Source: Micropterix aruncella
Taxonomy: Eukaryota; Arthropoda; Insecta; Lepidoptera; Micropterigidae
Direction of reading: 5' to 3'
NCBI GenBank assembly: GCA_944548615.1
Contig: OX155965.1
Span: 23,984,946-24,048,945 of the forward strand
DNA: 64,000 bases
Under the pieces are notes generated by a model. It was not told the origin of the DNA, made no database searches, and saw only the letters and a program-made list of their open reading frames with translations. The position numbers and the translations under genes were made by a program. Numbering within the stretch: position 1 is the stretch's first letter; each line of letters opens with the position of its first letter. Shown here in pieces: positions 21,873 to 31,699 of this stretch.

Positions 21873-22076
21873 ATATCCAATCAAGAGTACTCGCCATCAG
21901 TCTCCATGCGAGTCCGGCTACGCCTACATCCCTATAGCGTTCGTGGCTCTTCTATACTTGGTTTATCTTGTGGAGTGCTACCACTGCACAGCGAGGATCC
22001 AGCTGGCCAGAAGGATCGACGTAGCCTCAGTTGCGCAGAGGGTTCAGGCCATGCGAGACGCGGTACCCAGGGTATG
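21873..22076 (+). CDS. Internal exon of a TMEM151-family transmembrane protein gene (partial)
   Basis: The 204-bp exon is bounded by an acceptor (CTCTCTACTGTTACAG, AG at 21871-21872) and a donor (GTGAGT from 22077). Both junctions are phase 2, so its loss would keep frame. It encodes SPCESGYAYIPIAFVALLYL, then VYLVECYHCTARIQLARR and a stretch ending MRDAVPRVW, the last Trp being completed by the next exon. Order and motifs match TMEM151A/B: a Cys-containing lead-in, a hydrophobic membrane segment (about residues 15-35 of the exon), the ECxHC motif and an amphipathic cytosolic segment (family knowledge). TMEM151 is a little-studied multi-pass membrane protein; no biochemical role is claimed. 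No flanking exons were found, so the introns are large. Codon use and GC are well above the surroundings, as expected for a constrained exon. Confidence 0.85.
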
Positions 22077-22254
22077 GTGAGTGACATTTTTCAGTACTAT
22101 ACCGAATATTAATGAATTTAAAACAAATCTCGAATCGATCTATAGATAAAATTAGGCAAACAGCTGTTTCTGACAATAATTCCACTATTATAGAGATACC
22201 TCTTTATAATTTCCTTTGTTTATACATGCTGAGGTGGTTCGCTATTATTCCTTA

Positions 22255-22975
22255 AAGGACTCACTCGTATGCTGTCGAACAAATGTAGCCTCAGAAATAA
22301 TCTGAAAGGTTATGTAGAGCGGCTTTCTCACTTCAACCTAATGGACTTAAAAACACGTAGGACTATAACTGATATAACGTGTCTCCATAAGCTTTTGCAC
22401 AATCGACTAGACAGCCCAGCTATAACATTTTCGATTGTCGCTTGCAATAACAACATCGGATCGAATAGACCTCTTGCCAGAATGTGTCGCGTTTTTGATA
22501 AATCTTGTAAAGGATTAGATATATTTTATGATTCCATAAATATAACAAAAGATTCGATCATACCTAGCCTATCTCCTACTTTTTAAGAGTTCACTAACTG
22601 CCATCCTAATGTACCTACTGTATTATACGATTATTATATTATAATATAATATTGTATTATATAATATTATATATAATAAATATTATTATCAAATTACTCT
22701 TAGTTCTATTTTGCTCTATCCAAAATGCCTTACTAACAACTTATTTCATTATTTCTTTTCTTACCCTTATATTATTATTAGGTTTATTATATTTTTTTCT
22801 ACTATCAACGTGTTCATGTTATTTCTATGTCAATGTGTAATGCAAGCATTGCAAACTATTCATAGGATAGTAAATTTGTCTCGTTTAAATATGGTTTTAA
22901 GATACTAGTATTGTATATTTATTATCTGTAAGTTTGCTATAAAATAAAATAGAAAGGATATTCCTTAATACGGTA
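22255..22975 (+). pseudogene. Non-LTR retrotransposon RT C-terminal tail and 3' UTR
   Basis: The 22269-22586 frame encodes MLSNKCSLRNNLKGYVERL followed by LMDLKTRRTITDITCLHKLL and ends at a stop near 22586. This is the C-terminal region that follows the RT domain in LINEs. The trailer ends TAAAATAAAATAG. An inverted copy with an internal deletion is at 37885-38296, which supports a repeat family rather than a gene. It is 5'-truncated and lies just downstream of the TMEM151 exon, probably in the next intron. Confidence 0.7.
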
Positions 22976-24091
22976 AAAATCCGCTATCCCTGCGATCTCG
23001 CATTTTTTCGGAAACTTTTATAATTTGGAAACGGTTGAGAATATTTATACCAATCTATAGACCTACTTAAATACTACTAACATCCATACATTTGTTCTAT
23101 AAACTCTAAGGGGAAAAATAGCAGTTGCACTTTTTCTCTTTTATCTCGAGAATAAATGAACTCAAATAAGTGACTTATATACCGATTGATTCCACATTAT
23201 GATGTTTAGATAGAAACTTAAAAAGAAATTTATACCATTGCTCTAAATCTCGAGATGTTCAAAGTGATATTTTGGAGTTGGAACTTCTTCTCCGATTCGT
23301 CTGAAATTTCGTATAACTCGGAAACTATTCAACCGATTTTGATCACGTATGTCCCTTATACAATGAGATTAGTCAAGCAACATATCGAAGAAAATCCGAT
23401 AGAAATCAGTCTAATGGTTCTCGAGTTATTATTAACGCACAAATAGGCAAACAGACGAACAGACAGACGTTGCATTTTATTATAATATAATATACACATA
23501 TTGGTATAACTTGCCTTATTTTTTTTTTCAACAATACGACGTAATGAATCAGTTAATTTATGCCCCTTATATTCGTCTGTCTATCATTATCTCTGGTTAC
23601 CGGAGTAAGGTGACCTTCCAAACAGACATAAACAGGTCAAAGTTAGGTACCCCATTAATAATAAAATCCCCCTTTCATAATATTGTTTCCAGCAGAGTGT
23701 CCCAAAATAAATCAAAGGCATTTACGTCGCCCCTTTGCTTGTATATCTTCAGCCCTATAAACCCAATTACGTATGCTAAGCCGTTTACTTTACCGATTTT
23801 GAGCTCATAATACGCCTGTAATTTGATATCAGAAAAAAAATTAATTTTATTAACAATAGCATTTAAACATAACTTTTTAAAAAGTATTTTTTTTTCCTAA
23901 ATTTGACTAACCCTGAAGTTCAAAGTCTATAGATATTAAAAAAAAACCGCAAGGGTACATACAGAACATACTTTACCTAATTATAACTTTAATATCTTAT
24001 TGATATATCTGGCTACCTATGTACTAAATATAATATCGCACCAAAAAAATGTAAAAATCAGTAGTCTGATATTACTTATGTATATTGTAGG
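22976..24091. other. Gene-free stretch
   Basis: A block at 23255-23500 (GTATAACTCGGAAACTATTC, TCTCGAGTTATTA, ACAGACGAACAGACAGACG) resembles a dispersed insect repeat with an ACAG-rich end, but no second copy was identified in the window. No gene is seen. Confidence 0.35.
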
Positions 24092-24380
24092 ATAATCTTG
24101 ACAGGACAGGTGAAAGGTGAAGATTTCCTCATTCCCCGCATTTATATGATTCAAACGAATATTCCAATTAGATTAGCATTTGCAATCCCCATTAACAAAG
24201 CTCAGGGCTGATCTTTAGAATTGTACGACAGATATAGACAGATTGCTTTTCACATGGACTTATATATGTTGCGGGTTCTAGAGCCAGAAAACCAGACAAT
24301 CTCTATATCTGCACAGACAATGAAACAACAAAAAAGAAAAGAGAAGAGACATCTTTTCTTTCTTTTAAATATAACTAGAC
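24092..24380 (+). pseudogene. Helitron / Pif1-type helicase, C-terminal fragment
   Basis: The first frame reads GEDFLIPRIYMIQ and IRLAFAIPINKAQG followed by a stop at 24209. A second frame (about 24247-24340) continues with CFSHGLIYVAGSRARKPDNL. These correspond to the last conserved helicase motifs (LAFAMTINKAQGQSL and FSHGQLYVALSRA types) of the RepHel protein that moves Helitrons by rolling-circle transposition. The in-frame stop and frameshift make it non-functional. Confidence 0.8.
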
Positions 24381-24390
24381 TAAGCCACAG

Positions 24391-24414
24391 TAACCCGTAG
24401 CCGGGTACAGCTAG
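24391..24414 (+). mobile_element. Helitron 3' terminus (hairpin + CTAG)
   Basis: A short hairpin (ACCCG-TAGC-CGGGT) followed by ACAGCTAG and then a T matches the Helitron 3' end rule: hairpin near the end, CTRR, insertion before T. It lies just downstream of the helicase fragment on the same strand. The 5' TC end was not located. Confidence 0.75.
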
Positions 24415-24685
24415 TTGTCTTTAAAATAAAATGTTGAAAATCAAGTTAAGTATATAAAATAAATCATGACTATGGAAAAGCAAATTGATTGATCTACTGT
24501 CAAAAGACACACTCTCTATCATGACGCAATATTCAGGTATCCTGTTTATTAAAATAGAAAATACCTTTATATTAACGATAGACAACAATCTAAAACTAAT
24601 CTGTTATTTAAAGTTACACAACTGTGGTAATATGTTCTTTACTAGAACAAACAAACGAAAATGTATCCTACTAAAATGAACAGAG
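24415..24685. other. Short gene-free stretch
   Basis: AT-rich, with no feature supported. Confidence 0.35.
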
Positions 24686-25010
24686 ATGATTGGAAACCGA
24701 GACTGGAAGTGGAGAACACATATTGAGGCTACGATAAAACGGCATAAGAAACTAATGTACATATTAAAATACATTAGAGACATAATTCACGCTAATCTAC
24801 TAAAGATTGTATACTGTGGGCTGGCACAAACGTTACTGGCATACATACAGATAGGCTGGCGAGGTATTGCTAAAACGAAACTGACTGCTTTAATAAAAGC
24901 CCATAAAGCCTTGCTAAGGGTAAATAATTAAAATCTATACCGTTACCTGTCATACAAGGTATAGAAAGACTCCAATGGTACAAAGGTACCAGTTATTTGA
25001 CAGTTTAGGT
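24686..25010 (+). pseudogene. Non-LTR retrotransposon post-RT fragment (left of gypsy insertion)
   Basis: The frame 24686-24931 reads DWKWRTHIEATIKRHKKLMY, LLKIVYCGLAQTLLAYIQIG and LTALIKAHKALLRV. This is the arrangement found just after the RT domain of LINEs (W..HI...K, Y..L.QS.L.Y.I..WG). It breaks off before the gypsy element. Sequence at 32815-33115, on the other side, could be the downstream continuation of the same protein. Confidence 0.6.
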
Positions 25011-25168
25011 ACCCTATCTCACCTGGGATTTAGTTCACTCGGTAGGCATCGGCAAAAAAATATTTCGATTTGTTTAAAAACGGCGCACCTAAAATACGTT
25101 TCTTTAAGTTTTGGGACGCAAAAACTATAACATAAAACACATGATTTTTAGGAAAATCGGTATAGCTT

Positions 25169-26140
25169 TGTAACAAAAATCCAAATTTGCGTGACATGTT
25201 CTGTTTCAAAAAACATGTTGCACGCATTGCAACATGTTTCGCTTGTATTTCTCGTGTTTTGTCATATTGGTCTTACTCAGTTTTCGAGTTGTTCGGAATC
25301 ATGGGTCACAATCTCAAAACAATTTCCCAAAACCATATAAAATTGCTAAAAGCTTTGACAGTTGGATCTGTCATAATAATAATGATAGCCGTAATGCACA
25401 GCCCAATAAAAAATGACCCTTCTGGTGTACTTGCCATAAAAAAATAAAAAAACAAGGGATTTATTTAAACAATCGAGTTCAAAAACAATTTTAATAAATA
25501 TAATAAATATTACCTAAAATATTACTATTTTAGTGAACATGAGTAGCTATGAGTTTTTTTTTTAAATCGAAAGTTGGTATAACTGCAGGCAGTCCAGTCT
25601 GTCCAAACTCGCCACAGGAATTGAGGGAGTCATATTTTCGAAGATCCGCGAGGTGTGTGCACCATGAGTGCGGCGTTTTTTTTAAGTAATGTGAACAAGG
25701 TCTCATTTTTTTGCGGGTTTTTGGCTGTGCCGCCTTTTTCTATATTCCAATAAAATTCTACAATAAATCGGCCCACCGCGCCTTGATATTTTTCTCGCCT
25801 GGATGTCCGTTTGAACGGAAAAACTTAACATGTCACATTTCTGAAGTCTACCACATGTATGGACAGGAGATTGAAGGAGGAACTACCTGCGAATAAAAGG
25901 ATTTTGTCTTATAACTTTAAATTTGTAGTTTTATTTTAAAATTGCGAAGGTGTATTCTCTGTCTTGCCAAATTTAGTGACAAAGTAAATTGTTTCCCCGA
26001 CCCCGGGGTTGTTTTTTTATTTTTCGGTCATAACCTAACCTATAGTTTTTTTTTCTTTTTCGCGTTTTAAATAAACGCGATGGCGCTCTTATTTCTTCTT
26101 GGTATAACGCGATAGGATTACTAATCGTACGTTATAAATT
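25169..26140 (+). repeat. 5' LTR of gypsy element
   Basis: It begins TGTAACAAAAATCC, exactly as at 31700. Similarity runs through GATAGGATTAC (26111-26121) and, after a short divergent stretch, GTTATAAATT (26131-26140). It contains a 12-bp inverted repeat near its start and an AATAAA at 25892-25897. Two short frames (25187-25447 and 25711-25896) are present in both LTRs, but this follows from LTR duplication and is not evidence of coding. Confidence 0.85.
25211..25239. promoter_or_regulatory. Perfect 12-bp palindromic stem-loop in LTR
   Basis: AAACATGTTGCA, five bases, TGCAACATGTTT. The same structure is at 31742-31770 in the 3' LTR. Its place 40 bp inside U3 suggests a protein-binding or RNA structural element; the role is not known. 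Confidence 0.6.
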
Positions 26141-26157
26141 GGCTGCCCAAAGCTGGG
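26140..26157 (+). promoter_or_regulatory. Probable primer-binding site of gypsy element
   Basis: TGGCTGCCCAAAGCTGG begins with the TGG expected opposite a tRNA CCA end and abuts the 5' LTR. The form resembles Lys-type primer sites (TGGCGCCCAA...), but I could not assign the tRNA with confidence. Confidence 0.5.
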
Positions 26158-26840
26158 GCCTATAAACTAAATTTTGGCAGGTAGAAATATCTCTTCGCAA
26201 TTTTAAAATACACGTTTTCGCGGTGATAAGTGGTAGTCTTTTTCGGATATTGGTATTTTTGTGTTATTGTTCTCAGTTTTGTATGAGAATTATTACTGTA
26301 GCCACATTGTGGAATTTGTTCAAATTGCGGTATTTTTTTTTTTGACAGTTGTTGACGAATTTTGCAAATAATTTCGCATTTTTGCTTTGTTAACTATTTC
26401 TGCGGTTCGCCGCGAAAGAATGTTAAGTTCGCCGCAATATTTTAAGTAATATACTGTAATTTTTATTAAATCCGACGAGAAACATTGTATAGATTAATAT
26501 TTTGTGTTATAAGCGGTTTGTATTTTTCTGCGGTTCGCCGCGAATGAACGATAAGTTCGCCGTATCTTATACTATTCTGTTGCCGTTTCTTAAACGTTTA
26601 TTGACTAATTTTTGTAATATTTTCAGGTTCAAATTGGATATCCAGGTGGGCGTTTTATCGGTTGCCGAAATTGGGAGGAAAGGGGTGGCACAGGGAAAAA
26701 CTGAGTGAGCTTGTTCCATTACTTTAATTTTTTAGAATAATATTTTTTTATTGGGATTTTTAGTTTTTTTTCTTTTGGGTTTTATATTTTTGTGGTGGAA
26801 ATTTTTAAAAAAAAATAAAAAATAAAATTAAAATTAAAAT

Positions 26841-27812
26841 ATGGAGGTTCCGGTTAGCAGAGATTTTGACGTGTCGTTTGAGCGAGTTTTGAAGCCTTTG
26901 TGCTTAGGTTTCGTGTACGATGGGAAGACTTGTGTCGTCGAATTTTTGGAACGACTTGAAGAGAATAGGTTGGCGCGAAACATTTCTGACGCGCGTTTAA
27001 TAAAATCTGCCTGTGAGCTTTTCACAAATCATGCGCTCGTATGGTATCGCACCCGGGTTTCACATATTGAGAGCTGGTCTCAGCTCGCATGTGAATTGCG
27101 GAATAATTTTGGTAGTGCGAACTACGACCGCGACTTGTTGAGGCAGGTACGTTCCCGGTTTCAGAGGCCGGATGAGCCGCTCCACATTTTTGTTACCACA
27201 GTGTTGAGCTATTTCCAGAAATTGTCTCGGCCACGTCCAGAGGCCGAACAGCTGGAGATAATTTGCTCTAATTTGAGGCCGTACCTGCAACAACAGTTCG
27301 CGTTAGTGACCATCCAGTCCATTGATGAGCTTCTACACCTAGGTAAGCGTTTGGAAAACGCTCAGTTGTCGATCGACGAGTATAATCAAACCCTACAGGT
27401 TTTTAATAAATCCAAAGCGTCGTCGTCCAAGACTGTACACGCTATCGATCACGCGACCGTTGACATTGCTGATAGGGATTCTTCATTTGTTCAGCAGTTC
27501 CAAAATTGCGCGGTTTCTGCGGTAGATTCAAATAATTCCAATAACCAACCCCGGGATGTAAGTCACCCTCGGGGTGGTTCAAATAGAGGTGGTTTCTCCC
27601 GAGGCAACACGACTGACGTCGGCGGTCCTCGCGGAGGCCCAGGAGCTTCGCGTGGTGCTCGTGGTGGTACTCACCACGGGCACTCTAAATATTGTTACCG
27701 TTGTGGGAAGTTTAATTTTACTGTGTCTACTTGCCCGGATTGTTCAAAGGAGAGAAAGCCAGTTCAACCTAAACAGAATGTTTCAAAAAACTTGTCCAAC
27801 GAGACCGAATAA
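26841..27812 (+). CDS. gag: Gag polyprotein of gypsy element
   Basis: The 323-codon ORF starts at the first ATG of the frame. Residues ~75-190 (WYRTRV..W..L...F, RSRFQRPDEPLHIFV, RP.AEQLEIICSNLRPYL) match the capsid region of Ty3/gypsy Gag. Residues ~235-280 are an RGG/Gly-rich basic segment likely to bind nucleic acid. A single CCHC-like zinc knuckle follows at C285, C288, 293, C298, but position 293 is Phe where His is expected. The stop (27810-27812) sits at the top of the frameshift stem. Gag forms the cytoplasmic virus-like particle. The ORF is otherwise intact. Confidence 0.9.
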   Translation: MEVPVSRDFDVSFERVLKPLCLGFVYDGKTCVVEFLERLEENRLARNISDARLIKSACELFTNHALVWYRTRVSHIESWSQLACELRNNFGSANYDRDLLRQVRSRFQRPDEPLHIFVTTVLSYFQKLSRPRPEAEQLEIICSNLRPYLQQQFALVTIQSIDELLHLGKRLENAQLSIDEYNQTLQVFNKSKASSSKTVHAIDHATVDIADRDSSFVQQFQNCAVSAVDSNNSNNQPRDVSHPRGGSNRGGFSRGNTTDVGGPRGGPGASRGARGGTHHGHSKYCYRCGKFNFTVSTCPDCSKERKPVQPKQNVSKNLSNETE

Positions 27813-27838
27813 GGGCATTCGTTGATTCGGTCTCGTTG
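27785..27838 (+). promoter_or_regulatory. -1 programmed ribosomal frameshift signal (gag-pol)
   Basis: Slippery heptamer A AAA AAC (27785-27791) lies exactly in the gag frame (AAA 27786, AAC 27789). A 5-nt spacer (27792-27796) is followed by a perfect 14-bp stem, CAACGAGACCGAAT (27797-27810) with ATTCGGTCTCGTTG (27825-27838), and a 14-nt loop. The -1 frame is open from 27773, so slippage at the heptamer leads directly into pol. This is the classical retroviral layout. Confidence 0.9.
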
Positions 27839-30800
27839 TTATTTAAAAACGAGAAGGATAACCGTCGTCCGTTTCTAGATGTTTCGTTAGGCGACATAGC
27901 TGTGTGTGGTCTACTCGACACGGGTTCGTTCTTGACAATTTTGGGTGCCGATTCACATAGGTATTTAATTGATATCGGTTATACTCTTCATAAAGCGCCT
28001 TCTTTGACGCTCAGCACAGCTAATTCAAGTACAGTACGGACGATTGGCTATATTTCTTTGCCCTTTAAATTCAATAATCGCTGTCAGGTGATCCGAGCTG
28101 TGGTAGCTCCGGATATAGGAACTTCTCTGATTTTAGGCATGGATTTTGTCCGAGAATTTGATTTGGTACCTGAAATTCTAAAATATGTTCGTTTGGAGTC
28201 TAGTGATGTCAGTTGGCACTCCGTCAACGAAGTGAGGGCCTTGCATCCTTTCGCTTCCCTGACGGAGAATCAACAGTCGTTAGCTAACAAGATGATTAAA
28301 AGTTTTGAGAAAATTTCTACGGAAGTCAAAGGTCTAGGTCGGACAAATTTAATAACTCAGGTTATCGACACTGGTGATCATCCACCAGTGAAGCAGCGGT
28401 ATTACCCTTTGTCTCCCGCTCGTCTACAACTATTAAACGAAGAAGTGGATCGCATGCTAGAGTTGGGCGTTATTAATCCTAGCCAGGGAGGTTGGAACAA
28501 TCCAACTATTTTTGTTCCCAAGGCGGATGGGACTTTGCGGTTCTGTCTTGATAGTAGAAAAATAAACTCGATAACGAAACCGGATGCTTATCCTCTCCCG
28601 AGAATAACTACCATTCTGGACAGTTTGCGTGATGCAAACTATTTGTCTTCTATCGACCTATCAGCTGCCTTTTGGCAAATCCCATTAGAGCCTGCCTCGC
28701 AAGAAAAGTGCAGTTTCACTGTCCCTGGACGAGGATTCTTCAAAATGACGGTGACTCCGTTCGGAATGCGCAACTCGTCAGCGTGCATGCAGAGGCTGGC
28801 GGATCAGTTATTTGACCCGTCGTTTAACAACAAAGTATTTTGTTATTTGGATGATATCGTAATTGTCTCATCGACCTTCGAAGAACATATCTCTTTGTTA
28901 AGTAGAGTTTTAGATCGTCTTGTTTATGCCAATTTGTCCATCAATTTCAAAAAGTGCCAATTTTTCCGGCATGAGTTAAAGTACCTGGGGTATGTTGTAG
29001 ATTCCCATGGCCTACATACAGATCCCGAAAAGGTAAAGTGTATCCTAGACTTTCCCACTCCTAATTCACCTAAAATGGTTAAGAGTTTCCTTGGAATGGC
29101 CGGTTGGTACCGGCGTTTCATTCGTAATTTTTCCAGTATTGCTGCACCTCTTTCCCGGTTGACTAGTACCCGCAAAGGCGCTCCCGCGTTTGCATGGACA
29201 CCGGAGGCGGAAGAAGCCTTTCAAAAATTGAAATCCGCCTTAATTTCAAGTCCGATCTTAGCTTGTCCTGACTATTCAAAGCCATTTGCTTTACATTGCG
29301 ACGCATCGTTGTACGGTTTAGGTGGTGTACTTACCCAGACAGTGGATGGCGTAGAACATCCAATCGCTTTCACGAGTAGGACTCTCCTACCTGCTGAGAC
29401 TCGTTACTCTGCTACTGAACGTGAAGCCCTAAGCGTGATCCATGCTGTCGAGCATTTTCGAGGCTACTTTGAGGGCGGTCCCAAGGTCAAAATCTACACT
29501 GATCATGCCAGTTTGCGTTGGTTTTTATCGCTTAAAAACCCAACGGGACGCTTGGCTAGGTGGGGAATCCGATTATCGGCTTTTGATTTTGAGATCATCC
29601 ACAAGAAGGGTGTCGAAAATGTCGTCCCAGACGCGTTATCTCGCCTACTTCCTGTAGCGGCTGTCTCGGTTGTCGCCGATCCCTGGTACAACGATTTGGT
29701 TAATGCGGTATCCGGCAATCCTGCCGCGTATCCCAATTACCAGATCAAAGGCAGTGAGTTGTATCGTTACTCAAGGAGCAAGTACCAACTTACCAGTTGT
29801 TACGACTGGAAGTTAGTTGTGCCGTTACCTCTCCGAGAAAAGCTAATACAAGAAAACCATGCTTCTGATTTGGCAATTCATTTTGGGGTCTTTAAAACCC
29901 ATCGTCGTCTTTGTTTGCGCTATTTTTGGCCAAATTTACATGGAGACGTGGTTAAATTCGTCTCTAAGTGCGATACGTGTCAGCAATACAAACATCCGAA
30001 CGTGTCTCCGTTGGGTCATTTGGGTAATCCAAAGTCGTGTGCCTTTCCTTTTCAGATGATCTCCGTCGATCTTTTGGGTCCCTACCCGATGACGAGAGAT
30101 CGAAATATACATATTCTAGTAGTCACGTGTTGTTTTAGCAAATATTGCTTATTATTCCCTTTAAAACGTGCTACTAGTAAAATCGTTAGCCACATTATGG
30201 AGCATAAGGTCTTTCTGCAATTTGGTATTCCGCAGTATGTCATTTCGGACAATGGGAAACAATTTATTGGTAAGGAGTTCACTGGTCTAATGACCAAGTA
30301 CCGAATTCCCAAGGTATACTTGAACCCGAAATATTGCCCTCAGGTCAATCCAACTGAGAGGCAGAATCGTGGGGTTGTCACGGCGTTGGCGTTGTCAGTT
30401 AAGGACGACCATCGCTCTTGGGACCTCCACCTTTCTGCCATTCAGATGGCGATCAATTCGGCTGTTTCGGAAGCCACGGGTTTCAGCCCTTTTTTCCTTG
30501 TCCATGGTCGAGAACCGATTTTAGATGGTTCTTTTTATACGCAATCCCCGGAATCCCAAGCCGAAGTCATATTCGGCAGCAGAATGTCCTACGCTCAGGA
30601 CTTGAGTGAACTTCCTGGCGTTTTCCATACCGTGCGGAAGAAATTACTTCAATCGCATGCTCACAATAAGGTATATTATGACCGCAAACACCTCCCGGCT
30701 GAATTTTCCGTTGGGGATACGGTTTATAAAAAGACTTATTTTCTGAGCAATGCGGGAAATTACTTCATTTCAAAGTTTGCCCCGCGGTATGAAAAATGTC

Positions 30801-30913
30801 AGATAGTGAAGAAACACTCTCGTTTGGTGTATGAACTGCTTAATGCAGATGGCAAGAATATAGGCACATGGCATATAAAGGATTTTAAACTAAATCCCAA
30901 GGATTCCGTTTGA
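27791..30913 (+). CDS. pol: Pol polyprotein of gypsy element (PR-RT-RNase H-IN), expressed by -1 frameshift
   Basis: The frame is open from 27773 and entered at 27791 after slippage. It has no early ATG, so the TTG at 27836 is not a real start; residues below count from it. Protease LLDTGS (D28-T29-G30) and ILGMDF. RT with FCYLDDIVIV, catalytic D339/D340. RNase H beginning HCDASLYGLGG (D489). Integrase with an H..H/C..C zinc region (IHFGVFKTHRR..CDTCQQYK) and D745-D805-E841, spacing D-59-D-35-E. The C-terminus (FAPRYEKCQIVKKHSRLVYEL) resembles a GPY/F module; there is no chromodomain. All catalytic motifs are present and no stop interrupts the 1025 codons after 27836, so the enzyme part looks competent. 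Confidence 0.95.
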   Translation, partial: LVQRDRIRAFVDSVSLLFKNEKDNRRPFLDVSLGDIAVCGLLDTGSFLTILGADSHRYLIDIGYTLHKAPSLTLSTANSSTVRTIGYISLPFKFNNRCQVIRAVVAPDIGTSLILGMDFVREFDLVPEILKYVRLESSDVSWHSVNEVRALHPFASLTENQQSLANKMIKSFEKISTEVKGLGRTNLITQVIDTGDHPPVKQRYYPLSPARLQLLNEEVDRMLELGVINPSQGGWNNPTIFVPKADGTLRFCLDSRKINSITKPDAYPLPRITTILDSLRDANYLSSIDLSAAFWQIPLEPASQEKCSFTVPGRGFFKMTVTPFGMRNSSACMQRLADQLFDPSFNNKVFCYLDDIVIVSSTFEEHISLLSRVLDRLVYANLSINFKKCQFFRHELKYLGYVVDSHGLHTDPEKVKCILDFPTPNSPKMVKSFLGMAGWYRRFIRNFSSIAAPLSRLTSTRKGAPAFAWTPEAEEAFQKLKSALISSPILACPDYSKPFALHCDASLYGLGGVLTQTVDGVEHPIAFTSRTLLPAETRYSATEREALSVIHAVEHFRGYFEGGPKVKIYTDHASLRWFLSLKNPTGRLARWGIRLSAFDFEIIHKKGVENVVPDALSRLLPVAAVSVVADPWYNDLVNAVSGNPAAYPNYQIKGSELYRYSRSKYQLTSCYDWKLVVPLPLREKLIQENHASDLAIHFGVFKTHRRLCLRYFWPNLHGDVVKFVSKCDTCQQYKHPNVSPLGHLGNPKSCAFPFQMISVDLLGPYPMTRDRNIHILVVTCCFSKYCLLFPLKRATSKIVSHIMEHKVFLQFGIPQYVISDNGKQFIGKEFTGLMTKYRIPKVYLNPKYCPQVNPTERQNRGVVTALALSVKDDHRSWDLHLSAIQMAINSAVSEATGFSPFFLVHGREPILDGSFYTQSPESQAEVIFGSRMSYAQDLSELPGVFHTVRKKLLQSHAHNKVYYDRKHLPAEFSVGDTVYKKTYFLSNAGNYFISKFAPRYEKCQIVKKHSRLVYELLNADGKNIGTWHIKDFKLNPKDSV

Positions 30914-31688
30914 TGTTTTTTTTCTTGGTTGTTTTCCTCGTTAACATACGTATAAAAAATGTTTCATCTTAGTCGAATGTCTTCGATTTCATTCTCTTAA
31001 TAATTGTCATGTAAAAGGTGTGGTACCGGGTGGTTACCATTACTGATATCATTTTGTCTGTGTCCGTGGTGCTAGCAAACCTGTCTAGCACTACCGGGGT
31101 TTGAATGTCGCATGAAAGGGAAGTATGCTAGAGCTTGGTATGAAAGGTAATACTTGACATTCAACATTTTCCTACTAGGCATTGGCTACTGTCGAGTCAC
31201 AACAATTTTGCTAATATGTGTGTTTTTTTTTGTGTCCACCATAAGTTTACTTAGTTTTGCTTTATGGTTTGGAGGTCGTCAGGTTTTCCTTCGACAAGTT
31301 GTGCGGTCCTGTTATAAGGCCACTAGGACTTTTGTCCGTTTTTTTTTAATGTTTATCAGGCTGACCTGGTAGCCCTTTGGGGTTGATAAGTTATTTGGAG
31401 TTGTTTGGTGTTTGTTGTAACTCTCTACGTTTATGTAGAGTGATTTATATTAGCAGTTGACCTCTGCAGTACCCTGCCGAATGGATATTTTTCTTTAGTT
31501 AACGAGGAGAAGTAGGAGTATCTTGTTCTTTATTTTCTTTTATCTTTTTATGGTTTACCATTTGATGAGTATTAGATAGTTCACGTGTTTTTTTTTGTTA
31601 TCAGTTGAGATTTTTGTTAGTGCTCTATTAGTCACGTGCGAATCGGGACGACTCGAGGAAATCGTTAGTGTCCTGCCGATTTCTTTTT
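30914..31688 (+). other. 3' untranslated region of gypsy element
   Basis: No env-like ORF is present. The longest frame (31154-31372) is 72 codons, hydrophobic and without recognisable features. Confidence 0.6.
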
Positions 31689-31699
31689 GGGGGAGAGGC
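31689..31699 (+). promoter_or_regulatory. Polypurine tract of gypsy element
   Basis: GGGGGAGAGGC directly precedes the TGTAAC start of the 3' LTR, as required to prime plus-strand DNA. Confidence 0.8.

Noticed and set aside
25187..25447. Conserved small ORFs in both gypsy LTRs
   Set aside because: They are shared because the LTRs are copies. No homology or codon bias supports translation.
27836..27838. TTG as the start codon of pol
   Set aside because: The frame is open upstream to 27773 and a full -1 frameshift signal precedes it, so no separate start is needed.
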